Part shown: piece by piece, positions 1-9,053 of the stretch | Layout of the letters: every line of letters begins with the position of its first letter | Numbering within the stretch: the stretch's first letter is position 1 | Origin: Rikenellaceae bacterium | GTDB taxonomy: Bacteria; Bacteroidota; Bacteroidia; Bacteroidales; Rikenellaceae | Direction of reading: 5' to 3' | Assembly: GCA_031256675.1 (NCBI GenBank) | Contig: JAIRQC010000060.1 | Location: forward strand, 1 to 55,079 | Length of the DNA stretch: 55,079 bases | The notes under the pieces: model-generated | What the model saw: the letters and a program-made list of their open reading frames with translations, nothing else | Databases searched by the model: none | What the model was told of the DNA's origin: nothing | Made by a program: the position numbers and the translations under genes

Positions 1-1185
1 CTGGTAGAGGAATTTCTGGTAGTCGACGATGCGGCATACCGGGGGTTCGGCCTTCGGGGAGATCTCGACCAGGTCGAGTTCCATCTCCTTGGCCATGGCG
101 ATAGCCTCACGCACCGGCAGGTCGCGGTACGAGCGAGGTTTGAGCCGGTACATCTCGCAGTGGTGCGGGCAGTTCATCGGTTTGAGCAGGAACTCCTCAC
201 CCTCATACGGCGTGTGGATCGGCTGGAACGAATCCTTTCCATACTTCGCATAGTGTCCCGATGTGACGTACAGGTCTTTCATGCCGATATGCGGAGTGAT
301 AACCTGTTCGTAGCCATGCTCTTTCTGCACCTTGCGCAGGAAGTTTTCCAGCCGCTCGCGCAGAGCGGCCCCTTTGGGCAGCCACAGCGGCAGCCCCTGT
401 CCCACGCGCTGCGAGAAGGCAAAGAGTTCCAGCTCGCGCCCCAGCTTGCGGTGGTCGCGCTTTTTGGCCTCTTCCAGCATAAGCAGATACTCGTCGAGCA
501 TCGATTTCTTCGGGAAGGTAATGCCGTAGATCCGCGTGAGCATCTTGTTCTTCTCGCTGCCGCGCCAGTAGGCCCCGGCCACGGCGGTGAGCTTGATCGC
601 CCTGACCATTCCGGTGTTCGGCAGGTGCGGCCCGCGGCACAGATCGGTGAAACAGCCGTTGGTATAGAACGTTATCGTACCGTCCTCCAACTCGCCGATC
701 AGTTCGAGCTTATACTGGTCGCCCTTATCGGCGAACGTTTTGAGCGCCTCGGCCTTGCTCACCTCTTGGCGCGTCAGCGGCTCGCCGCCACGCGAAAGTT
801 CTGTCATCCGCGCCTCGATAGCGGCCAGATCGCCCTCCGTGATCGGCGTCGGCGAGTCAACATCGTAATAGAATCCGTTCTCGATGCTCGGTCCGATACC
901 GAATTTGATCCCCGGGTAGAGCCCCTCCAGGGCCTCCGCCATCAGGTGCGACGACGTATGCCAGAAAACACGTTTCCCCTCGTCGTCCTCCCATTTATAG
1001 AGTTTCAGCGTCGCGTCCGTCTCTATCGGTCGGCCCAGATCGACGGTCTGCCCATTCACCGACGCCGCCAAGACGCTCTCAGCCAGCCGTGGACTGATCC
1101 CCGCAGCTATCTCCAGCGCCGTCGTCCCCGCCGGATACTCCTTCACATTCCCGTCAGGGAAAGTTATCTTTATCATTTTGTCCAT
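1..1185 (-). CDS. Threonyl-tRNA synthetase N-terminal part fused in frame to translation initiation factor IF-3 sequence; runs off the left edge
   Basis: Reverse complement from ATG 1185 gives [30 protein letters not shown]...[44 protein letters not shown] (ThrS), then [36 protein letters not shown] (IF-3). 395 codons open to position 1. Confidence 0.85.
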   Translation of the reverse strand, partial: MDKMIKITFPDGNVKEYPAGTTALEIAAGISPRLAESVLAASVNGQTVDLGRPIETDATLKLYKWEDDEGKRVFWHTSSHLMAEALEGLYPGIKFGIGPSIENGFYYDVDSPTPITEGDLAAIEARMTELSRGGEPLTRQEVSKAEALKTFADKGDQYKLELIGELEDGTITFYTNGCFTDLCRGPHLPNTGMVRAIKLTAVAGAYWRGSEKNKMLTRIYGITFPKKSMLDEYLLMLEEAKKRDHRKLGRELELFAFSQRVGQGLPLWLPKGAALRERLENFLRKVQKEHGYEQVITPHIGMKDLYVTSGHYAKYGKDSFQPIHTPYEGEEFLLKPMNCPHHCEMYRLKPRSYRDLPVREAIAMAKEMELDLVEISPKAEPPVCRIVDYQKFLYQ

Positions 1186-1302
1186 AATATATTTTTTTCT
1201 TGTTCTTTCTTGAAAGAACCAAAGAACTTTCCGGCGATACTGCGTATCGCATGATTTGGCAGGTGGTTTCTATATATTAGCGGTCAGGCTGCGCCTGCGC
1301 AG

Positions 1303-1393
1303 TTGACCCGTTAAAAGGCCGGCTTGTCCGAAAGCGAGCTTTCGAGCGCCAGCCTTCTTCAACGGGTCAAGTCGCATCACATTGTGATGCGAC
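1303..1393. repeat. Compound inverted-repeat structure: nested long hairpin 1303-1370 plus perfect 11-bp hairpin 1371-1393
   Basis: ttgacccgtt/aacgggtcaa (10 bp), aaggccggc/gccagcctt (1 mismatch), cgaaag/ctttcg nested; then gtcgcatcaca-t-tgtgatgcgac. Confidence 0.8.
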
Positions 1394-1624
1394 CCGCCAA
1401 TATACACTAAATTAAGCCCCTGAGCAATCACATTGCACAGCCCGAAACGCTCTAACAGTAAAAGTTTTTTGCCCTGCTTTCTTTCAACCGACGCCAAGCC
1501 GAGAGCCATCGAGCTTGTTCGAAATGGCCGAGGCGCAAAGGAGGAAAACAAGCGCAGCGAAGTTAACAAAGCGCGGAAACTCAAACACAAAGGCGCGGAA
1601 ACTCAAAGGTGCGGAGACGCAAAC

Positions 1625-2722
1625 CTATCCCACCTCCGGGATCAAATCCCTTACCGACAGGTCTGCGCCGCCGCGTTCGCGTTCGAAGCGTCGCAGTGGG
1701 TTTTTCGTTATAGTTTTGTAGTTGTTTCGGGAGTTGAATATGTCGATGGCGGCGTAGATGGCGTTGCGCATCGACGACGGGTCGGCAATGCCATGTCCGG
1801 CAATATCGTATGCTACGCCGTGGTCGGGGCTGGTGCGTATGGCGGAGAGCCCGGCGGTGAAGTTGACCCCCTCTGGGGAGAGCGATTTGAACGGTATGAG
1901 CCCCTGATCGTGGTACATGGCCAGTATTGCGTCGTACTTGCGATAGCTGCCGGAGGCGAACAGGCCGTCGGCGGCGAATGGGCCGAAAGCTAGTATCTTT
2001 TCGCCGATGGCTTGCTCGACGGCGGGACGAATGGCATGCTGCTCTTCGTCGCCCATCAGTCCGCCGTCGCCCGCGTGTGGGTTGAGCGAGAGCACGGCTA
2101 TGCGCGGCTCCACGATGGAGAAATCCGACGTCAGCGTCTTGCGCAGGGCCCGCAACCGTGATACGACGAGCTCTTTGGTGATCATGCCGCTGACTTTGGC
2201 CACCGGCACGTGGATCGTCGCCAGCCCCACCCTGAGCATATCGCTACACATGACCATCAGCGCCTCGCCGCCGAACTCCGCCGCCAGAAACTCCGTGTGG
2301 CCCGTGTAGCCGAACTCCGGCGACTGCACGTTTTCCTTGTTTATTGGCGCCGTCGCCAGCGCGTCGATCTGTCCGCTTTTCAACTCTGCGACGGCTGCCC
2401 TCAGCGACGCTACGGCCATCAGGCCTGCCTCCGCGGTCGACACGCCCGGCTCGACCTTTATGTTCTCGTCGCCGCAATTCACGACATTAATCCGCTTCGG
2501 ACGCGCCTCGCGTGCCGACGGCACGACGACAAACGAAAAATCGCGGCTCTCTTCGATCCTGTTCTTATGGTAAGCCAGCGCTTTGGACGACCCGTACAGC
2601 ACAGGAGTGAACATTTCGCTCATTCGCCCGTCCGACAGGCTCTTGATGACCACCTCGTAACCCACGCCGTTCATGTCGCCGCACGCAATGCCTACCCTTA
2701 CCCTCTGCTCACCCATAAACAC
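1625..2722 (-). CDS. pdxA: 4-hydroxythreonine-4-phosphate dehydrogenase
   Basis: ORF MFMGEQRVRVGIACGDMNGVGYEVVIKSL...; PdxA family features (GHTEFLA, MYHDQGLIPFK). TAnnTTTG box on the minus strand at 2737-2744. Confidence 0.93.
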   Translation of the reverse strand: MFMGEQRVRVGIACGDMNGVGYEVVIKSLSDGRMSEMFTPVLYGSSKALAYHKNRIEESRDFSFVVVPSAREARPKRINVVNCGDENIKVEPGVSTAEAGLMAVASLRAAVAELKSGQIDALATAPINKENVQSPEFGYTGHTEFLAAEFGGEALMVMCSDMLRVGLATIHVPVAKVSGMITKELVVSRLRALRKTLTSDFSIVEPRIAVLSLNPHAGDGGLMGDEEQHAIRPAVEQAIGEKILAFGPFAADGLFASGSYRKYDAILAMYHDQGLIPFKSLSPEGVNFTAGLSAIRTSPDHGVAYDIAGHGIADPSSMRNAIYAAIDIFNSRNNYKTITKNPLRRFERERGGADLSVRDLIPEVG

Positions 2723-2816
2723 ATCTTTTCAAGGTGCAAAGATAGGAAATTTAGTAAGAAATGAGAAATGAGAAGTTATTAGTGATAAATTAATGAGCAA
2801 TTCCTCACTTCTCACT

Positions 2817-5369
2817 TCACCCGCACTTGCTGTGTCCGCAGGCCATGCAGGTCGGGCAGCCGTTCTGGTAGACGAGGGACGCTTCGCCGCACTGGGGACA
2901 CTTTTGTTTGACCGTGACGCCGTCTTCGATGTACTGTTTCATGGCCCTGGCGACGCCGTTCTTCCATGTGCTGATGGTCTCGCTGTTGAGCTGGAGCGAC
3001 TCGACAAGGGTCACCACGTCTACTATGGGCATCCCGATGCGCAACACGCCGGAGATGAGCTTGGCGTAGTTCCAGAACTCCTCGTCGAACAGCCGCGAGA
3101 TGCCGCCGATGTTGATCGGGTAGCCGTACTTGTCGATGTAACGGAAGTCGTAACGCTTTGTGCCGTCGGCCTCGCGCACCTTGACTATCGTCCCGCGCCG
3201 TATCTTTTTGGGGATGAACATGGCGTCCTCTTCGATTTTTCCGGTGAAGATCTCGTAGGGACGGCCGTTGTATATGCCGACGAAGGCGATCCAGTCCTGC
3301 TCGCCGTTTTTGAAACGGACAATGTCGGCCTCCAGCTCTTCGGGACGGGTCATGGGGGGCCTGAAACCGGCGACAGCCTCCGCCGCGTCGCCCTTCTTCT
3401 CCTTTTCGATCAAAACCCCCGCCCGCGAACCGTCGCGGTAGACCGTCACCCCCTTGCAGCCGCACTGCCATGCGGTGAGGTAGACCTGCGCCACGAGCTC
3501 CTCGGAGGCGTCGTTCGGCAGGTTGACCGTCACGGAGATCGAATGGTCGACCCACTTCTGCACCGCCCCCTGCATCCGCACCTTCGACACCCAGTCGACG
3601 TCGCCGGCCGTGGCCTTCGAGTAGGGCGACCGCTCGACCAGACGGTCGAGCTCGTCGTCGGATATGTCTTTCAGTCCGGCGGTCGGATAGCCGTTGACCT
3701 CGAGCCACGTTACAAAGTGGTGGTGATAGACGTTGTACTCCTCCCACGAGTCGCCCACCTCGTCGACGAAGGTCACGCGAACATCCTTGTCGCTCGGGTT
3801 GACCTTGCGCCGCCGCTTGTATACCGGACGAAACACCGGCTCGATGCCCGATGTGGTCTGCGACATGAGGCTCGTCGTGCCGGTGGGGGCTATGGTGAGC
3901 ATCGCCACGTTGCGCCGGCCATACTGCGCCATCTCTTCGTACAGCGCAGGGTCGGCTTCGCGGATGCGTGCGATCATCGGGTTATTAGCTTCGCGGGCAG
4001 TGTCGTACATCTTGAACGGCCCTCTCTCGCGGGCCATCGCCACCGACGTCCGGTAGGCCTCCAGCGCGAGCGTCTTCTGTATCTCAACCGCAAAGTCCAC
4101 CGCCATGTCCGTGCCGTAGCGCAGCCCGAGCGCGGCGAGCATGTCACCCTCGGCGGTGATACCAAGCCCCGTGCGGCGGCCCATAAGGGCCTTTTCGCGA
4201 ATCTTTTTCCACAGGTTGAGCTCGACGGTGCGAATGTCCTCGTCTTCGGGGTCGCCGCCGATCTTTTCGATTATGGCCTCGATTTTTTCGAGCTCGAGGT
4301 CGATGATGTCGTCCATCATCCGCATCGCCATCCCCACGTGCGTCCTGAACTTGTCGAAATTGAAGACTGCCTCGGTGGTGAACGGCCTGTCCACATAGCT
4401 GTACAGGTTCAGCGCCAGCAGTCGGCAGCTGTCGTAGGGGCACAGCGGTATCTCGCCGCAGGGGTTGGTCGACACGGTGGCAAAGCCCAGATCGGCATAG
4501 CAGTCGGGGATCGACTCGCGCAGAATGGTGTCCCAGAACAGTACCCCCGGCTCGGCGGACTTCCATGCGTTGTGGATGATTTTGTTCCAGAGCGTCGTTG
4601 CGTCTATCGTTTTCTCGTACATCGGCCTGTCGGAGTCGATCGGGAACTTCTGCACATATTTCCCGCCCCTGACCACGCACTGCATGAACTCGTCGTCGAT
4701 CTTGATCGAGACGTTGGCCCCGGTCACCTTGCCGGTCTCTACTTTGGCGTCGATGAAATTCTCCGCGTCGGGGTGTTTGATCGACAGCGAGAGCATCAGC
4801 GCGCCGCGCCGACCGTCCTGGGCCACCTCGCGCGTCGAGTTGGAGTAGCGCTCCATGAACGGGACTATCCCCGTCGAGGTCAGCGCGCTGTTGAGCACCG
4901 GCGAGCCCGTGGGACGTATATGCGACAGGTCGTGCCCCACGCCGCCGCGCCGCTTCATAAGCTGCACCTGCTCCTCGTCGATGCGGATTATGCCGCCATA
5001 GGAGTCGGCAGGATTTTTATGCCCGATGACGAAGCAGTTCGACAGCGAGGCCACCTGCAAGTTGTTGCCTATGCCGGTCATCGGCCCCCCCTGGGGTATG
5101 GCGTACTTGAAATCCTTGAGCAGCGCATAGACCTCGTCGCTGCCCATCGGGTTGGGATATTTGGCCTCGATGCGGGCGATCTCCTCCGCTATCCGGCGGT
5201 GCATCTGTTCGGGCGAGCCCTCGTAAATGTGTCCGTGCGAATCTTTCAGCGCATACTTGCTCACCCATACCGTAGCGGCCAGCTCGTCGCCGTCGAAATA
5301 CTCTTTGGCCCCCTCGACCGCCTCGGCATACTGATATTCCCGCAGTTTTTTCTGTTTTGGTTCAGACAT
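2817..5369 (-). CDS. nrdJ: Adenosylcobalamin-dependent (class II) ribonucleoside-diphosphate reductase
   Basis: 850 aa; NCFVIGHKNPADSYGGI, NPCGEIPLCPYDSC and C-terminal CPQCGEASLVYQNGCPTCMACGHSKCG. Confidence 0.92.
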   Translation of the reverse strand: MSEPKQKKLREYQYAEAVEGAKEYFDGDELAATVWVSKYALKDSHGHIYEGSPEQMHRRIAEEIARIEAKYPNPMGSDEVYALLKDFKYAIPQGGPMTGIGNNLQVASLSNCFVIGHKNPADSYGGIIRIDEEQVQLMKRRGGVGHDLSHIRPTGSPVLNSALTSTGIVPFMERYSNSTREVAQDGRRGALMLSLSIKHPDAENFIDAKVETGKVTGANVSIKIDDEFMQCVVRGGKYVQKFPIDSDRPMYEKTIDATTLWNKIIHNAWKSAEPGVLFWDTILRESIPDCYADLGFATVSTNPCGEIPLCPYDSCRLLALNLYSYVDRPFTTEAVFNFDKFRTHVGMAMRMMDDIIDLELEKIEAIIEKIGGDPEDEDIRTVELNLWKKIREKALMGRRTGLGITAEGDMLAALGLRYGTDMAVDFAVEIQKTLALEAYRTSVAMARERGPFKMYDTAREANNPMIARIREADPALYEEMAQYGRRNVAMLTIAPTGTTSLMSQTTSGIEPVFRPVYKRRRKVNPSDKDVRVTFVDEVGDSWEEYNVYHHHFVTWLEVNGYPTAGLKDISDDELDRLVERSPYSKATAGDVDWVSKVRMQGAVQKWVDHSISVTVNLPNDASEELVAQVYLTAWQCGCKGVTVYRDGSRAGVLIEKEKKGDAAEAVAGFRPPMTRPEELEADIVRFKNGEQDWIAFVGIYNGRPYEIFTGKIEEDAMFIPKKIRRGTIVKVREADGTKRYDFRYIDKYGYPINIGGISRLFDEEFWNYAKLISGVLRIGMPIVDVVTLVESLQLNSETISTWKNGVARAMKQYIEDGVTVKQKCPQCGEASLVYQNGCPTCMACGHSKCG

Positions 5370-5507
5370 GATTTCGTGAAATGAGATTTGGCTCCGGCAG
5401 TCGGCTGTCGCTTGACAGCCACCTCCGGATTGCGAAGCGCAAGTTACTCACTAATCACGAAACACGGGGGGAGTTGCATTTTATACTTAGTAACACTTTA
5501 CTAACAA

Positions 5508-5861
5508 TCACCGCGATATGACCACCGTCGCCCGACCTGCCTTGCCTCCGAGCGCGGGGGCTATCTTGGAGAGGCGCACCTCGACCGAGATCACCGTCGG
5601 GAATTTTGCCCGCACGGCGTCGGCTATCCTCAGCGCCGCGTTCTCGATGGTGCGCGACGGGAGCTCCATCTCACCTCTGACTATCTCGTACACGGTCTGA
5701 TAGTTGACCGTCCCGTCGAGATCGTCGCGCAGGGCGGCGTCGCCCGTCTCGGCCTCGATCCTGAGGTCGACGACAAAGCGCATACCCACCCGCCGCTCCA
5801 GATCGTAGCAGCCGTGGTGGGCATAGAACTCCAGTTGTTCAAGAAGGATCGTAGTGCGCAT
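5508..5861 (-). CDS. folB: Dihydroneopterin aldolase
   Basis: MRTTILLEQLEFYAHHGCYDLERRVGMRFVVDLRIE...ALGGKAGRATVVISR; FolB signature. Confidence 0.9.
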   Translation of the reverse strand: MRTTILLEQLEFYAHHGCYDLERRVGMRFVVDLRIEAETGDAALRDDLDGTVNYQTVYEIVRGEMELPSRTIENAALRIADAVRAKFPTVISVEVRLSKIAPALGGKAGRATVVISR

Positions 5862-6975
5862 TATTTGTATATGGTTAAATAGCCCTTGAAAACATAACAT
5901 TTGCCGCGTTTGCCGCCCGTAATCTCGACCAGGATGTTCAACCGCGCCAGATCTTCTATCAATTTATATGCCGAAGCGGGGGTTTTCCCTGTAATTTCAG
6001 CAACGTCGAAAGCTGTTACGAATGGCTGCTTATAGAGGGAGACAGTTCTCGCGCTGTAAGCCTTGCCCCTGAGCGAATTGATTTTGTCTTCGCACTCGCG
6101 TTGCAATTTCAGTATTGCGTCGAAAGTTTCTGCGCCCTTTTGGGCCGCCTCGACAATTCCGACAAGAAAGAACCTGATCCACTGACGCAGATTGCTGTCC
6201 GTCCTGACCGAGGTCAGATTGTCGTAATAGAGCTTTCGGTTGCGCTCGAAGAAGTCGTAGATATAGAGCGCAGGCCGCTTCAACAGCCCCTTCTCGACAA
6301 GATAGATCGGTATAAGAAGCCTGTCCACACGTCCGTTGCCGTCGCAAAAGGGGTGTATCGTCTCGAACTGATAGTGAATTATGGCTATGCGAAGCAGTTC
6401 GGGCAGCGCAACGCGATCGTTATGGGCGAATTTCTCCATGTCGCCGACAAGCTCCGGCACCAAAGTATGGGCAGGAGGGATGAACGTCGCATCGCCGAGC
6501 GACGCCCCGCCTATCCAGTTGGCTGGTGCGGAACTCTCCCTGGAACCTGTGCTCGCCGCGCACCCCCTGCAACAGGGTTTTATGTATGGTTTTTATAAGC
6601 CGGCCCGAAAAAGGCAGCTCGTCCATCTTTTCCATCGCGAGCCACAACGCCCGAATATAGTTCTGTACCTCGTCCCAGTCGTCGCGTTTATCTTGCGGAA
6701 TCTCGTCGCGGCTTCTGAGCGCCTCCTCCAGGTTTGTCTGAGTTCCCTCTATTTTGGCGCTCTGGGTCGCCTCCTTGATCACATGCATCCTGATAAAGAG
6801 GTCGATATTCGGAACATATTCCGAGAACATGTCCAGCTTCCCGATCGCCCTCTCGGCCTTGCCCAGCAGATTTATTATCTCAACGTCGTCCAGGGCCCAT
6901 TGCCTGTCGATCGGTTCGGGGACGAAACAGGAGTAATAGCCCTGATGACAGCCATCCGGCAATAAAATCTTTCAT
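5861..6975 (-). pseudogene. Fic/DOC family protein, frameshifted
   Basis: N-terminal ORF 6420-6962 (QGYYSCFVPEPIDRQW...GEFRTSQ) and C-terminal ORF 5861-6463 (...HPFCDGNGRVDRLLIP...) lie in different frames and join near 6515. The ATG at 6975 (MKDFIAG) is in a third frame. Confidence 0.85.
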
Positions 6976-6979
6976 GCCC

Positions 6980-7062
6980 CTTATTTTAGTTTTCTAAAAC
7001 AAAGGTAAGGCTTATTTTAGAATTTTCAAAAAAACTAAAATAAGCCGCATTGCTATTTTAGT
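6980..7062. promoter_or_regulatory. Cluster of TTATTTTAG-type repeats with a perfect 10-bp inverted repeat (operator-like)
   Basis: cttattttag 7011-7020 and ctaaaataag 7035-7044 are perfect inverse copies; further copies ttattttag 6981-6989 and ctattttag ~7053-7061. Confidence 0.6.
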
Positions 7063-7104
7063 TTTTTGAAATTATTATCAAAACGGGGCCGGTTGCCGAT
7101 CTCG

Positions 7105-8109
7105 TCAAAACAGATACTGCTCCGTTTTCACGTGTTTTATAAGGATCGCTATCTCGTTCCAGGCGTCCTGCCCGAAGGTGGTGCCGACAACCTCGATAAC
7201 CTTGCCCGCCGCTATGGCCCCTATCGTGCCGCACTGCCTGATAGACAGCCCATTGCAGAGGCCGTACATGAACCCTGCGGCATAGAAATCGCCTGCCCCC
7301 GTGGTGTCGACCCTGCTGGCAGCGGACATGATGCCGACGTGAACGACAGGATCATACGTAAGTTTGATATACGTCCCGCGCGTGCCTATCTTCACCACCG
7401 CCATGCGACACTTCCCTGCGATGAGCTCCGCGGCTTTCAGCGGGTCGGACTCGCCCGTGAAAGCCGTCGCCTCGTCCTGATTGGCAAAGACAATATCCAC
7501 ATAGTCAGCCACGAGCGCATGCAGGAAGTCGATATTTTCGTTCACCACGTTGAAGCTCGACAGGTCGATGGCCACCTCCAGCCCGAACTGCTTGGCCTGT
7601 ATGGCTATGTTGCGTATAAGGTCGTGGTTCTGCACGAGATAGCCCTCCAGATAGAGGTAATCGTACCCCGCGAAAAACTCACCCCTAATCTCTTCGGCGC
7701 TCATCTCCACCGCCGCGCCGAGGAACGTGGCCATCGTCCGCTCGCCGTCGGGCGAGATAAGCGAGATGCAACGCCCGGAATGCTCCTGCCCGCGCAGTAT
7801 CGTCGGCCTAACACCAAGATTTTCAAGGGCTCTCTCGTAGAAATCGCCCGTGGTATCCGCCCCAACCTTGCCGATAAACCCCGTCGGAACGCCCAGCGAA
7901 GCCATCGCCCTGATCGTATTGCCCGCCGAACCGCCCAGCGACAACGCCCGCGGCAGGTCGGCCGTATGTTTCGAGATTGCCAGCTGCGTCTCGGCCTCCA
8001 CCAGCGACATGCTCCCCCTCGGCAGCTCCATACGCCTCAGCAACTCGTCCGAAGGCAGGTTCACTAGGATGTCTGTCAACGCATTACCGATGCCAATAAC
8101 CTTTTTCAT
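7105..8109 (-). CDS. PfkB-family carbohydrate/nucleoside kinase (adenosine kinase-like)
   Basis: MKKVIGIGNALTDILVNLPSDELLRRM...GGSAGNTIRAMASLG...RVDTTGAGDFYAAGF; PfkB signature DTTGAGD. Confidence 0.9.
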   Translation of the reverse strand: MKKVIGIGNALTDILVNLPSDELLRRMELPRGSMSLVEAETQLAISKHTADLPRALSLGGSAGNTIRAMASLGVPTGFIGKVGADTTGDFYERALENLGVRPTILRGQEHSGRCISLISPDGERTMATFLGAAVEMSAEEIRGEFFAGYDYLYLEGYLVQNHDLIRNIAIQAKQFGLEVAIDLSSFNVVNENIDFLHALVADYVDIVFANQDEATAFTGESDPLKAAELIAGKCRMAVVKIGTRGTYIKLTYDPVVHVGIMSAASRVDTTGAGDFYAAGFMYGLCNGLSIRQCGTIGAIAAGKVIEVVGTTFGQDAWNEIAILIKHVKTEQYLF

Positions 8110-8207
8110 ATCACAAATCCGAATTGAAACAACAAATGTAGTTTTTTATATTGGCTTTCCCGCGCTTTTGGCGAAAAAAGCTACCTTTGTCGGGTAATTA
8201 TTCAGCT

Positions 8208-8900
8208 ATGGCGACAATTTTGTGTATCGAGACGGCGACAGGGCGGTGTTCGGCGGCGTTGGCGCGCGACGGGGCGGTCGTGGCGGTCAGGGAGAGCGAC
8301 GGAGGGCGCGACCACGCCCGCGATCTGGCCGTGTATGTCGACGAACTGCTGAGAGATGCAGGCAAACTGTCGTCCGTGGCGGTAAGTATGGGGCCCGGAT
8401 CCTATACGGGGCTCAGGATCGGCGTGTCGCTGGCCAAAGGATTGTGCTATGCGCTTGGCGTTCCTCTCATTGCGGTAGATTCGCTGCTGTCGCTGGCGGC
8501 GGTGGCGCTCGAAGATGGGGTGGGGGCGGCGTTCGAAGAGGGAGCGCTGCTATGCCCGATGATTGATGCGCGGCGGATGGAGGTCTACACCGCGGTGTTC
8601 GATAGTTCGCTGCGGAGGCTGACCCCTACGGCGGCGCATATTATTGACAGGGGCAGTTTTGCGGAGTTCGCCGCCACGGGCCGCCTGACCGTTTTCGGCG
8701 ACGGGGCGGCCAAGTGCGCGGGGGTACTGCCCGCGTCGGTGCGCTATATGGAGGTCAAGGCCTCGGCCCGCGGGCTGGCTAAGGCTTCGCAGGAGGCGTT
8801 CGACGCCGGACGGTTCGAGGACGCGGCCTATTTCGAACCACTCTACCTCAAAGAGTTCGTAGCCATAGCCTCGAAGAAGAACCCGTTTCTGAACAGATAG
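8208..8900 (+). CDS. tsaB: tRNA threonylcarbamoyladenosine biosynthesis protein TsaB
   Basis: MATILCIETATGRCSAALARDGAVVAVRES...SVAVSMGPGSYTGLRIGVSLAKGLCYAL; TsaB signature. Confidence 0.9.
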   Translation: MATILCIETATGRCSAALARDGAVVAVRESDGGRDHARDLAVYVDELLRDAGKLSSVAVSMGPGSYTGLRIGVSLAKGLCYALGVPLIAVDSLLSLAAVALEDGVGAAFEEGALLCPMIDARRMEVYTAVFDSSLRRLTPTAAHIIDRGSFAEFAATGRLTVFGDGAAKCAGVLPASVRYMEVKASARGLAKASQEAFDAGRFEDAAYFEPLYLKEFVAIASKKNPFLNR

Positions 8901-8963
8901 CGTTGTTTTGCCGTGGGGCCGGCCGGTGAACGGCGGCCATGCGAAAACCTCCTGCACGGGGCT

Positions 8964-9010
8964 AAAAAAAAGAGGCTTCCGAAAAATGATTTTTCGGAAG
9001 CCTCTTTTTT
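8964..9010. terminator. Bidirectional intrinsic terminator-like hairpin
   Basis: aaaaaagaggcttccgaaaaat-g-atttttcggaagcctctttttt, almost perfect, between convergent genes. Confidence 0.85.
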
Positions 9011-9014
9011 GCCG

Positions 9015-9051
9015 GACAGTCGGGAAATGCACCCTGCATTTCCCGACTGTC
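9015..9051. repeat. Perfect 17-bp inverted repeat with 3-nt loop
   Basis: gacagtcgggaaatgca-ccc-tgcatttcccgactgtc. Confidence 0.9.
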
Positions 9052-9053
9052 GA

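Noticed and set aside
160-1254. 364-aa plus-strand ORF
   Set aside because: Antisense to the thrS frame; no recognisable domain.
2793-5384. 863-aa plus-strand ORF fully antisense to nrdJ
   Set aside because: Translation is low-information (Val/Asp/His/Arg-rich); the opposite strand is a clear class II RNR. It arises from GC-rich codon usage.
5370-5507. Possible cobalamin riboswitch in the nrdJ leader
   Set aside because: Small hairpins exist (ggctgtc-gctt-gacagcc) but no recognisable B12-box or full riboswitch architecture.
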